Shown: positions 15,230-23,374 of the stretch, piece after piece | Layout: every line of letters starts with the position of its first letter | Numbering within the stretch: position 1 is the stretch's first letter | Source: an uncultured Bacteroides sp. | Lineage (GTDB): Bacteria > Bacteroidota > Bacteroidia > Bacteroidales > Bacteroidaceae | Length of the DNA: 32,792 nt | Assembly: GCA_949300425.1 (NCBI GenBank) | Contig: CASGED010000139.1 | Location: 1 to 32,792 of the forward strand | Direction: 5' to 3' | Position numbers and translations under genes: made by a program | The notes under the pieces: model-generated | The model's input: only the letters and a program-made list of their open reading frames with translations | Databases searched by the model: none | What the model was told of the DNA's origin: nothing

Positions 15230-16648
15230 TTAAGTGGTTTCACAAGAAGCGTCATTCTTCAAGCGCTTTTGTAGCAGCTGGGTGATTGCAGGCGCGTAGT
15301 TGTCCAGGTCGCCCGCTCCTAGCACGATCAACACTTCCACCGGCTTGCGGGCGAGGAGATTCAGCACGTCTTCTTTCCGGCAGAGTGTCTTCTCAATGCC
15401 CGGGCGCAAGTGGTCATATATCAGTTGGCTGGTTACACCGGGGATGGGTTGTTCGCGCGCCGGATATATCTCCGTCAAGATGACTTCGTCCAGCAGGGAA
15501 AGGCTGTCAGCAAACTCCTGATAGAAGTCACGGGTACGAGTGTACAAGTGAGGTTGGAAAATGCCGGTCAGTTTCCTGTCGTTATACAACTCGCGCATGG
15601 AGCGGACGCATTGGGCTATCTCGGCCGGATGATGGGCGTAGTCGCTGAGAAAGACGATACGGTCGGTCTTCAACTTGAAATCGAACCTGCGGTCAACACC
15701 ACGGAAGCTATCCATGCCACGGCGGATTTCTTCATCGGTCGCTCCATTCAGATGGGCCAATGCCATAGCCGCCACTCCATTCTCGATGTTAATGCTGACG
15801 GGCACACCCAAACGGATGTCGTTAATGCGTGCATCGGGAGCTACGAAGTCAATGTAGATTTCACCGCCGCCGATACGTATGTTCTCTGCATGGAAGTCAC
15901 CTTCATCCCGACTATACGTGTAGACACGGACGCCGGTTTGTACATCGGGTTGCAGACTTAATCCTGTATGCAGAATCAAAGCTCCCCCCGGTTGAATCAG
16001 GGAAGTGTAGTGACGAAAACTCTCCAAATAAGCTTCGTAAGTGCCGTAGATGTCGAGGTGGTCGGGGTCTGTAGCCGTAATGACACTCATATAAGGCGAC
16101 AACTGGTGGAAGGAACGGTCGAACTCATCGGCCTCAATCACCGTGTAGGGGCTGTCTTGCGAAAGCAACAGGTTGGTGCCGTAGTTCTTGGAGATGCCTC
16201 CTAAGAAAGCGGTGCATCCTATGGCCGACTGATGCAGTAGGTGAGCCGTCAGGGTGCTGGTTGTGGTCTTGCCATGGGTACCGGCCACACAAAGCGCTTT
16301 GCTGCTGCGGGTGATGAGCCCCAATACCTGAGCACGTTTGTGCACTTCAAAGCCGTGCTCGCGGAAGTAGACAAGTTCGACATGCGTAGCGGGTACGGCG
16401 GGTGTATAGACTACTAACGTGGTGGCCGGATTCTTGCATTCGTCAGGAATTAGGGCGACATCCTCCTCGTAATGTATTTGCGCTCCTTCGGCCATGAGGC
16501 GTGCGGTCAGTTCGCTGGGCGTACGGTCATAGCCGGCCACCCGCTTCCCTTTCGAAAGGAAGTAGCGCACCAACGCACTCATGCCGATGCCACCGGCACC
16601 TACGAAATATACGGATTGTATAGTATGTATCTCCATTGTTTCTTTCAT
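15230..16648 (-). CDS. murC: UDP-N-acetylmuramate--L-alanine ligase
   Basis: 472 residues. Mur ligase three-domain layout: N-terminal UDP-binding motif VYFVGAGGIGMSALVRYF at about 13-30, ATP-binding loop GTHGKTTTSTLTAHLL, EADEFDRSF, and the C-terminal YAHHPAEI. It adds L-alanine to UDP-MurNAc in the cytoplasm, the first amino acid of the peptide stem. The ATG at 16648 is 4 bases from the murG stop; an ATG four codons on (MEIHTIQS) is an equally possible start. Confidence 0.97.
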   Translation of the reverse strand: MKETMEIHTIQSVYFVGAGGIGMSALVRYFLSKGKRVAGYDRTPSELTARLMAEGAQIHYEEDVALIPDECKNPATTLVVYTPAVPATHVELVYFREHGFEVHKRAQVLGLITRSSKALCVAGTHGKTTTSTLTAHLLHQSAIGCTAFLGGISKNYGTNLLLSQDSPYTVIEADEFDRSFHQLSPYMSVITATDPDHLDIYGTYEAYLESFRHYTSLIQPGGALILHTGLSLQPDVQTGVRVYTYSRDEGDFHAENIRIGGGEIYIDFVAPDARINDIRLGVPVSINIENGVAAMALAHLNGATDEEIRRGMDSFRGVDRRFDFKLKTDRIVFLSDYAHHPAEIAQCVRSMRELYNDRKLTGIFQPHLYTRTRDFYQEFADSLSLLDEVILTEIYPAREQPIPGVTSQLIYDHLRPGIEKTLCRKEDVLNLLARKPVEVLIVLGAGDLDNYAPAITQLLQKRLKNDASCETT

Positions 16649-16652
16649 CTCA

Positions 16653-17819
16653 TTATCTGTTATCTATCAGTTTTAATACTTCTTCGGCAATGTCGCGGGC
16701 GGCGTTCGGACGAGCCAGCCGACTGATGTTGTTTCTTAGCTCAGCCAGCTTCTCATTATCAGCTAATGCTTCCAGTGCGACATTCAACAGACAATCCTTG
16801 GCTTCGGCATCCTTTACGCAAAGGGCAGCATGCTTCTCCACCAAGGCTAAGGCGTTCTTCGTCTGATGGTCTTCGGCCACATTGGGTGAAGGCACTAAGA
16901 TACAAGGCTTTCCCAACAGGCAAAGTTCGGAAATGGAACCGGCTCCGGCGCGCGAGATGACCAAATCGGCCAAGGCATAGGCGCAGTCCATGTGTTTGAT
17001 AAAATCGGTCACATACAGGTTGGGCAAACTGCTGACGCGAGAACTCCGCACCGGTTCTCCCGTAAAAGTGGTAATGGCCTCCTTCACCTGGTCGATGTAA
17101 ATCTTGCCCGTCTGCCAAATGAACTGCACATCCGGATGAGCCTTGATGAGCGGCAAGCCCGCCATCAGCGTCTGGTTGATGGTGCGCGCCCCCAAGCTAC
17201 CCCCTATGACGAGGACGGTCTTCTTATTTGCATCAAAGCCGAAGAATTTGGCAGCTTCTTCACGATTGGTTGAATCGGTAAGCAATGCTTGACGCACAGG
17301 ATTGCCGGTCTGCACAATGCGGTCGGCAGGAAAGAAACGTTCCATTCCGTCGTAAGCCACGCAAATGCGCGAAGCTTTCTTTGCCAGCAGTTTATTGGTG
17401 ACCCCGGCGTAAGAGTTTTGTTCTTGTATCAAAGTGGGAATGCCCATCATGGATGCAGTCTTCAACGTAGGGCCACTGGCATAGCCGCCCACGCCCACCG
17501 CCACCTGCGGACGGAAGCCGCGGATGATTTTGCGGGCTTTCCATTGGCTGCGCAATAATTTCAGGATTACCGCAAAGTTCTTCCACAAGTGTTGGCGGTC
17601 GAATCCGGCTACGGGCAATCCGATGATGCGATAGCCTGCATCGGGCACACGTTGCATTTCCATGCGCCCCTCCGCACCGACAAAAAGAATCTCGGCTTGC
17701 GGACGAAGCTCGCGGATGGCATTGGCAATGGAGATGGCCGGAAAGATGTGTCCTCCGGTTCCTCCGCCACTGATGATGACGCGCGGCTTCGTGTTTTTAT
17801 TGCTCACGTTCTCTTTCAT
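16653..17819 (-). CDS. murG: UDP-GlcNAc:lipid I transferase MurG
   Basis: 388 residues, GT28 glycosyltransferase. The N-terminal glycine-rich loop is SGGGTGGHIFPAISIANA at about 18-35; VGVGGYASGP and LIQEQNSYAGVTN follow, and the C-terminal domain has VIGGSLGARTINQ and LVISRAGAGSISELCLLGKPCILVPSP, where the donor binds. It adds GlcNAc to lipid I at the inner face of the membrane to give lipid II. Located between ftsW and murC in the usual order, with a 20-base gap to ftsW. Confidence 0.98.
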   Translation of the reverse strand: MKENVSNKNTKPRVIISGGGTGGHIFPAISIANAIRELRPQAEILFVGAEGRMEMQRVPDAGYRIIGLPVAGFDRQHLWKNFAVILKLLRSQWKARKIIRGFRPQVAVGVGGYASGPTLKTASMMGIPTLIQEQNSYAGVTNKLLAKKASRICVAYDGMERFFPADRIVQTGNPVRQALLTDSTNREEAAKFFGFDANKKTVLVIGGSLGARTINQTLMAGLPLIKAHPDVQFIWQTGKIYIDQVKEAITTFTGEPVRSSRVSSLPNLYVTDFIKHMDCAYALADLVISRAGAGSISELCLLGKPCILVPSPNVAEDHQTKNALALVEKHAALCVKDAEAKDCLLNVALEALADNEKLAELRNNISRLARPNAARDIAEEVLKLIDNR

Positions 17820-17839
17820 GCTATTGTTCTTTATATCGT

Positions 17840-19153
17840 TTATTTAAATTCACTATCACTATTCAGCAGGGGCGATGTCGGCTCGGCTGCCACTTCACTC
17901 TCGGGAGGAGGAGGAACGTCAGGCATGTTCATCGGCTCGGCTTGAACCGCCAACAATGCGGCATCCTGTTTCTGCTGTTCTTCCAATTTGGCGGTATAGC
18001 GGCTCACACTCAGTATCATGCCGATGTAGGCGCAATTGATGAATGTCGATGTTCCGCCTTTGCTGATAAGTGGCAAAGGCTGACCCGTAACGGGCGCCAA
18101 TCCCACGGCCACCATCATGTTGAACAACGCTTGCGTGACCAGCAGCAAAGCGATGCCTATCACCAGAAAGGCCGGGAACGTCCGGTCGCACTTGCAGGCT
18201 ATCCGTCCTGCTTGAATCAGCAGCCAAATATAAAGAAAAACTACGATAATACCACCAATAAGTCCCAATTCTTCAATGATTATGGCATAAATAAAGTCCG
18301 AATAGGCTTGGCTGAGGAAATCGCGTTGCACGGAGTTGCCCGGTCCTTTGCCTAAGACATGGCTCGTAGCCACCGCTATACGGGCATGAGCCACCTGGGC
18401 ATCCCCGTCGATGTCGAACTTAGCAGGCGGCACTTCCTTGGCATAGGCAAAGTCGGCGATGCGCGCCTTTACGGTGGTGAAGCGGTGTCCCATGGGGATT
18501 TTCTCCAGCGTTTCATTGGGTGTAGCCAAGAGGAATGCCACAAACAAAGCGGCCGCTCCCGCCAGTCCTCCACCCAACAACACCAACTTCCGCGTCTGCA
18601 CCCGCCCGATAATCATCATCAGGAAAACGGTGCCGAATAACAAAACACCGGTGGAATAATTCTCCGGAAGGATTAGTCCGCAGACAATACAGGTCATAAT
18701 CATAATGCGCTTGAAAGCCTTGGGCGAAGCTCCGTGTTCATCTTGGCCCCTCGAAAGAATGACCGCCGTACCCATAATTACTCCCATCTTGGCCAACTCT
18801 GACGGTTGAAATTGGATACCCATGAACGTCATCCAACGTGCCGCCCCATTGATGCGGTCGCCCGTAACGAAACCTGTAATCATGACAAAAGCCAACAACA
18901 CGACCGACACCAACAACAACGGATAAGGAAACATCTGAAACCATTTGTAGGGTATGTTGTGTACCAGCACCACAATCAGTGCTCCGATGGAGAGCAGGAT
19001 GGTGTGTTGGGTGATGGGTCCCCAATGGTCGCCGCTCTTGTAGGTCAGCGTGGAAGCTGCCGAGAACACCTCTATAATAGAGATGAGACAGAGCGCCAGG
19101 AAGATAATCCATATCACTTTGTTGCCTTTAAATATGCTGCGTAGTAAATCCAC
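17840..19153 (-). CDS. ftsW: Septal peptidoglycan polymerase FtsW (SEDS family)
   Basis: 437 residues with about ten membrane segments. SEDS signatures: LAFVMITGFVTGDRINGAARWM, the GHRFTTVKARIADF loop, SDFIYAIIIEELGLIGG, and near the end VTGQPLPLISKGGTSTFINCAYIGMILSVSR. It polymerises glycan strands at the septum together with the FtsI transpeptidase encoded upstream. The start codon is GTG (19151-19153), directly after a 7-base tandem repeat. A Pro/Glu-rich cytoplasmic tail of about 35 residues ends the protein. Confidence 0.97.
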   Translation of the reverse strand: MDLLRSIFKGNKVIWIIFLALCLISIIEVFSAASTLTYKSGDHWGPITQHTILLSIGALIVVLVHNIPYKWFQMFPYPLLLVSVVLLAFVMITGFVTGDRINGAARWMTFMGIQFQPSELAKMGVIMGTAVILSRGQDEHGASPKAFKRIMIMTCIVCGLILPENYSTGVLLFGTVFLMMIIGRVQTRKLVLLGGGLAGAAALFVAFLLATPNETLEKIPMGHRFTTVKARIADFAYAKEVPPAKFDIDGDAQVAHARIAVATSHVLGKGPGNSVQRDFLSQAYSDFIYAIIIEELGLIGGIIVVFLYIWLLIQAGRIACKCDRTFPAFLVIGIALLLVTQALFNMMVAVGLAPVTGQPLPLISKGGTSTFINCAYIGMILSVSRYTAKLEEQQKQDAALLAVQAEPMNMPDVPPPPESEVAAEPTSPLLNSDSEFK

Positions 19154-19158
19154 TTTTC

Positions 19159-19186
19159 TAATGGTTAATGGTTAATGATTAATGGG
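19159..19186. repeat. 7-base tandem repeat in the ftsW leader
   Basis: TAATGGT, TAATGGT, TAATGAT, TAATGGG: four head-to-tail units filling the gap between the murD stop codon and the ftsW start. Confidence 0.75.
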
Positions 19187-19187
19187 G

Positions 19188-20522
19188 TTATAAAGCTCTC
19201 ACGCATTCCTTGAACTGGTCGCCCCGGTCTTCGTAACTCTTGAAAAGGTCAAACGAGGCGCAACAGGGACTTAGTAACACGGTCTCGCCTTTCTTCGCCA
19301 AACGGTAGGCAGCGTCCACCGCATCCTTCATGCCCGTCTGCACATCGGCCACGGGCAAGCCCAAGCGGTCGAAGAAATCGTGCAGCTTTTCGTTGTGCAG
19401 ACCTAAGTAAACCAAAGCGGAGCACTTTTGGCGCACCAAATCTTCTATCTCGCTATAGTCATTCCCTTTGTCCTTTCCCCCTAAGATAAGCACCACCTTG
19501 GTGGTCATGCTCTGTAAGGCATACCAACAGGAATTGACGTTGGTGGCTTTCGAGTCGTTGATGAAATGCACGCCTCGCACATCGCATACCCGCTCCAGCC
19601 GATGGGGAACGCCCTGAAAGTCGCTCAACGCCTTGCGAATATCTTCGTTTTTGACGCCTGCCAAGTTGGCCGATATGCCCGCCGCCAACGAGTTATAAAG
19701 GTTATGCGTGCCACGCAAGGCCAATTCTTCCTGCTCCATGTTGAAAGCGATGGGCGTATTGATTTCCACTTCTCCGTCCTCCACGTAAGCGATGGCTCCG
19801 TCTTCTTTGACAGCGGAGAAAGGATAAAGATGCGCCTTCAGTCCGTGTTTGGCCAATTCGCGACGGATGATGGGATCATCGTTCCAAAAGATGAAAGCAT
19901 CGTCCGGAGTCTGATTTTGCGTGATGCGGAACTTGGCATCCACATAGTTCTGCATGCAATGGTCGTAACGGTCTAAATGGTCAGGCGTGATGTTCATCAG
20001 CACGGCTATGTTGGCGCGGAAGTCATACATGTTGTCCAATTGAAAGGAACTAAGTTCGATAACGTAATAATCGTGCTGCTCGGTGGCCACTTGCAGCGCG
20101 AGACTGTTGCCAATGTTACCGGCTAGCCCCACGTTCTTCCCGGCACTCTTCAAGATGTGATAGATGAGCGAGGTGGTGGTCGTCTTGCCGTTGGAACCGG
20201 TGATACATATCATCATGGCGCTCGTATAGCGTCCTGCGAACTCTATTTCGGAGATAATAGGCGTACCTTGCGCCTTGAGTTTCAGGATTAACGGAGCGTC
20301 ATTGGGAATGCCGGGGCTTTTGATGACTTCATCGGCATTCAGAATCTTCGTTTCCGTATGTCCATTCTCTTCCCAAGGAATGTCATAATGTTCCAGCAGT
20401 TCTTTGTACTTGCTTTTAATGGCTCCCATGTCAGAAACAAAGGTGTCAAAGCCTTTCACTTTAGCCAGTACAGCGGCTCCCGCACCGCTCTCTCCTGCAC
20501 CTAAAACAACAATTCTCTTCAT
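19188..20522 (-). CDS. murD: UDP-MurNAc-L-Ala--D-glutamate ligase
   Basis: 444 residues. N-terminal Rossmann-like VVLGAGESGAGAAVLAK, ATP loop ITGSNGKTTTTSLIYHIL, the MNITPDHLDRY motif, FINDSKATNVNSCWYAL and the C-terminal LLSPCCASFDLFKSYEDRG mark it as MurD. It adds D-glutamate to UDP-MurNAc-L-Ala in the cytoplasm. It sits 25 bases after mraY and ends at the repeat before ftsW. Confidence 0.97.
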   Translation of the reverse strand: MKRIVVLGAGESGAGAAVLAKVKGFDTFVSDMGAIKSKYKELLEHYDIPWEENGHTETKILNADEVIKSPGIPNDAPLILKLKAQGTPIISEIEFAGRYTSAMMICITGSNGKTTTTSLIYHILKSAGKNVGLAGNIGNSLALQVATEQHDYYVIELSSFQLDNMYDFRANIAVLMNITPDHLDRYDHCMQNYVDAKFRITQNQTPDDAFIFWNDDPIIRRELAKHGLKAHLYPFSAVKEDGAIAYVEDGEVEINTPIAFNMEQEELALRGTHNLYNSLAAGISANLAGVKNEDIRKALSDFQGVPHRLERVCDVRGVHFINDSKATNVNSCWYALQSMTTKVVLILGGKDKGNDYSEIEDLVRQKCSALVYLGLHNEKLHDFFDRLGLPVADVQTGMKDAVDAAYRLAKKGETVLLSPCCASFDLFKSYEDRGDQFKECVRAL

Positions 20523-20547
20523 CCTATATTCTATTTAATAAGTTCTT

Positions 20548-21816
20548 TTATCTAATCTTCAATGTTATAATGGTTATCGCTGCCAGTATGATAGTGATAA
20601 TCCAGAAACGGACGGTTATCTTAGACTCGTGGAACAGTTGGTCGGGCTTGGTGAACACAACCCTGCATCCCGGTTCCACCAGGTTCATACTCGTGCGGAA
20701 GTGGTCGTGTATGGGCGTACGCTTGAAGAGACGTTGTTTCACTCCGCGCCGTTTGCCCGCCTTGTAGTAGACCCGTTGCAGAATGACCGACAAATTCTCC
20801 ACCAGGAACACGCCGCACAGGATGGGTATGAGCAACTCTTTGTGGATGATGATGGCCAGCACGGCGATGATGCCGCCGATGGTCAGACTGCCCGTATCAC
20901 CCATGAACACTTGTGCCGGATAAGCGTTGTACCACAGGAAGCCGATGAGCGCACCGATGAACGCACAGACAAAGACCACCAGCTCCTGCGAGCCGGGGAT
21001 GTACATGATGTTCAAGTAACCGGCATACTCAATGTGGCTGGAAACGTAAGCCAGTATACCAAGCGTAACGCCCATGATGGCAGAGTTTCCTGCCGCCATG
21101 CCGTCCATGCCGTCGTTCAGGTTGGCACCGTTGCTCACGGCCGTCACTACGAAGATGGTCACTAACACGAAGAGTATCCAGCCGGCCGTCTGCGCATGTT
21201 CGCCCAGAAAGCCCATGATGTCAGCATAGTCCAAGTTGTTGCTCTTGAAGAAAGGAATGGTGGTTTGTGTCGCTTTGATTTCCTTGGCGGCATGCACTAC
21301 CTCGATTTGCCCATTGGGGCGTTCTACCTCAATGTTCTCGCGAATGACCACTTGCGGACTAAGGTATAACGTAAGGCCCACAATCAGTCCCAAACCCACC
21401 TGTCCTATAATCTTAAACTTGCCGTGCAGTCCCTCCTTGTCCCGCTTGAATATCTTGATATAGTCGTCGGCAAATCCCAATGAACCGAGCCACACGATGG
21501 TGATGAGCATCAATATCATATAGATGTTACCCAACCGTCCTAACAGCAGGCAGGGAATCAGCGTAGCGAATATAATGATGACTCCCCCCATGCTGGGCAC
21601 ACCCACTTTCTTCACGCCAAAGGGGTCGATGGAAGCGTCACGCTGGGTCTCGGTGATTTGTTTTCTCTTCAACAGATTGATGAAACGGTCGCCCCATATC
21701 GTCGAGATAAGCAGCGCCAGAATGACTGCCACCAACGCCCTGAACGAAGTGTAGGCAAACATGCCTGCACCTGGGAAATCGTATTGATCAAGCCAACGGA
21801 ATAAATAGTATAACAT
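20548..21816 (-). CDS. mraY: Phospho-MurNAc-pentapeptide transferase MraY
   Basis: 422 residues with about ten membrane helices. Catalytic motifs: PSMGGVIIIFATL, GFADDYIKIF with the paired aspartates, NGANLNDGMDGMAAGN, and the C-terminal FKRTPIHDHFRTSMNLVEPG. It forms lipid I from UDP-MurNAc-pentapeptide and undecaprenyl phosphate. It is about 60 residues longer than E. coli MraY, mainly through a polar insertion (VIRENIEVERPNGQIE and on, about residues 156-200) between membrane segments, which I take to be a Bacteroidetes trait. Confidence 0.97.
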   Translation of the reverse strand: MLYYLFRWLDQYDFPGAGMFAYTSFRALVAVILALLISTIWGDRFINLLKRKQITETQRDASIDPFGVKKVGVPSMGGVIIIFATLIPCLLLGRLGNIYMILMLITIVWLGSLGFADDYIKIFKRDKEGLHGKFKIIGQVGLGLIVGLTLYLSPQVVIRENIEVERPNGQIEVVHAAKEIKATQTTIPFFKSNNLDYADIMGFLGEHAQTAGWILFVLVTIFVVTAVSNGANLNDGMDGMAAGNSAIMGVTLGILAYVSSHIEYAGYLNIMYIPGSQELVVFVCAFIGALIGFLWYNAYPAQVFMGDTGSLTIGGIIAVLAIIIHKELLIPILCGVFLVENLSVILQRVYYKAGKRRGVKQRLFKRTPIHDHFRTSMNLVEPGCRVVFTKPDQLFHESKITVRFWIITIILAAITIITLKIR

Positions 21817-21823
21817 CTTTCTA

Positions 21824-21858
21824 ATTTACGGTTTACTAAATTACTAATTTACGATTTA
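21824..21858. repeat. 7-base-period repeat in the mraY leader
   Basis: ATTTACG, GTTTACT, AAATTACT, then ATTTACG and ATTTAT fill the gap between the murE stop and the mraY start (minus-strand units CGTAAAT). Confidence 0.6.
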
Positions 21859-23331
21859 TCAGCTTACGGAACTGGCTATCTGGTTCTTGGTAAATGCAAT
21901 AGCTTCTTCTTTGTCATCGAAGTGATGTTTCACTCCTTTTATTTCCTGATAGCTCTCATGTCCCTTGCCAGCTATGAGCACCACATCTCCTTTCTGGGCC
22001 ATCATGCAAGCGGCACGGATGGCTTCGCGACGGTCGGCGATACTCAATGTTTTCTGCATATCGTTAGAATCGAGTCCAGCCAGCATATCGTTGATGATGT
22101 CCTGCGGCTCTTCAAAACGAGGATTGTCGCTGGTGATGATGAGGCGGTCACTTTGGCGCGCGGCTTCCTTGGCCATAAGGGGACGTTTGCCTTTATCGCG
22201 GTTGCCTCCGGCTCCCACCACGGTAATGACTTTACCTTTGCCTTCCAGCACGTCGTGAATAGCGTTCAGCACATTAGTCAGCGCATCGGGCGTGTGGGCA
22301 TAATCTATGATAATTGTAAAGCCTTTTGGTGAGCGAACAGTGTCCAAGCGTCCTGCCACCGGGCGCAAAGTGCTGAGTGCGACCAACACATCTTCTTCTT
22401 TTTTGCCTAACAGCACTGCGGCCCCAAATACGGCCAAGAGGTTGGAAGCGTTGAAACGTCCGATGAACTGCACGGCCACTTCATGATTATTGAAGTCGAG
22501 CAACATGCCTTCAAAATGGGATTCCAACACTTTCCCTTTGAAGTCGGCTAAGCTGCGCAAGGAATAGGTGCAGACCTTTGCACGGGAATTTTGCGCCATC
22601 ACCATTCCGTTCTTATCATCCAAGTTGGTCAGAAAGAAGGCACTTTTAGGCAAGTCATCGAAGAATCTTTTCTTGGCGCGCAAGTAATTCTCCACGGTTT
22701 TATGATAGTCTAAATGGTCGCGCGTCAGATTGGTAAAGATACCTCCGGCAAAACGCAGCCCGCTAATGCGCTTTTGGGCAACGGCGTGCGAGCTTACCTC
22801 CATGAAGGCGTACTTGCAGCCCTCATCGGCCATCTGCCCTAATAAACGATTCAATGTGATGGGGTCGGGCGTAGTATGTTCGGTAGGGACGGGCTTATCA
22901 TCAATATAGTTACACACTGTGGATATCAATCCTACCTTATAGCCGAAATAACGGAATATATTATATAATAAGGTGGCGATAGTGGTTTTCCCGTTAGTGC
23001 CCGTCACGCCTACCAATTCCATCTTCGAAGTAGGGTCACCGTAAAATGCGGTGGCTACTTTCCCGGCGGCGTCTTCACTATCCTTTACCTGTATATAGGT
23101 CACATGGTCTTGCAATGACTCCGGGAAATCTTCGCAAAGGATAGCAATAGCACCTTTGCCAAGAGCTGCGGGGATATAAACATGCCCATCAGCCTGTGTT
23201 CCCCGCATGGCTATGAACAGATTGCCAGTCTCCACTTGACGAGAGTCGATGTTGATGCCGGTTATTTCAATATCCGTACTTCCAACGACCTGTATCGGAT
23301 GTACGGCTTTTAATAATTCGTTCAGTTTCAT
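21859..23331 (-). CDS. murE: UDP-MurNAc-L-Ala-D-Glu--2,6-diaminopimelate ligase
   Basis: 490 residues from ATG 23331 ([12 protein letters not shown]); an ATG five codons upstream at 23346 is also open. Mur ligase motifs: [33 protein letters not shown] and DYAHTPDAL. The specificity loop reads DNPR (in [11 protein letters not shown]), the form found in enzymes that add meso-diaminopimelate rather than lysine, so this organism should have DAP-type peptidoglycan. It is flanked by ftsI and mraY; murF, often next, is absent here. Confidence 0.96.
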   Translation of the reverse strand: MKLNELLKAVHPIQVVGSTDIEITGINIDSRQVETGNLFIAMRGTQADGHVYIPAALGKGAIAILCEDFPESLQDHVTYIQVKDSEDAAGKVATAFYGDPTSKMELVGVTGTNGKTTIATLLYNIFRYFGYKVGLISTVCNYIDDKPVPTEHTTPDPITLNRLLGQMADEGCKYAFMEVSSHAVAQKRISGLRFAGGIFTNLTRDHLDYHKTVENYLRAKKRFFDDLPKSAFFLTNLDDKNGMVMAQNSRAKVCTYSLRSLADFKGKVLESHFEGMLLDFNNHEVAVQFIGRFNASNLLAVFGAAVLLGKKEEDVLVALSTLRPVAGRLDTVRSPKGFTIIIDYAHTPDALTNVLNAIHDVLEGKGKVITVVGAGGNRDKGKRPLMAKEAARQSDRLIITSDNPRFEEPQDIINDMLAGLDSNDMQKTLSIADRREAIRAACMMAQKGDVVLIAGKGHESYQEIKGVKHHFDDKEEAIAFTKNQIASSVS

Positions 23332-23374
23332 ATTGTCATTTACCATTTTACTGATTTATAATCGAATTTTACTA

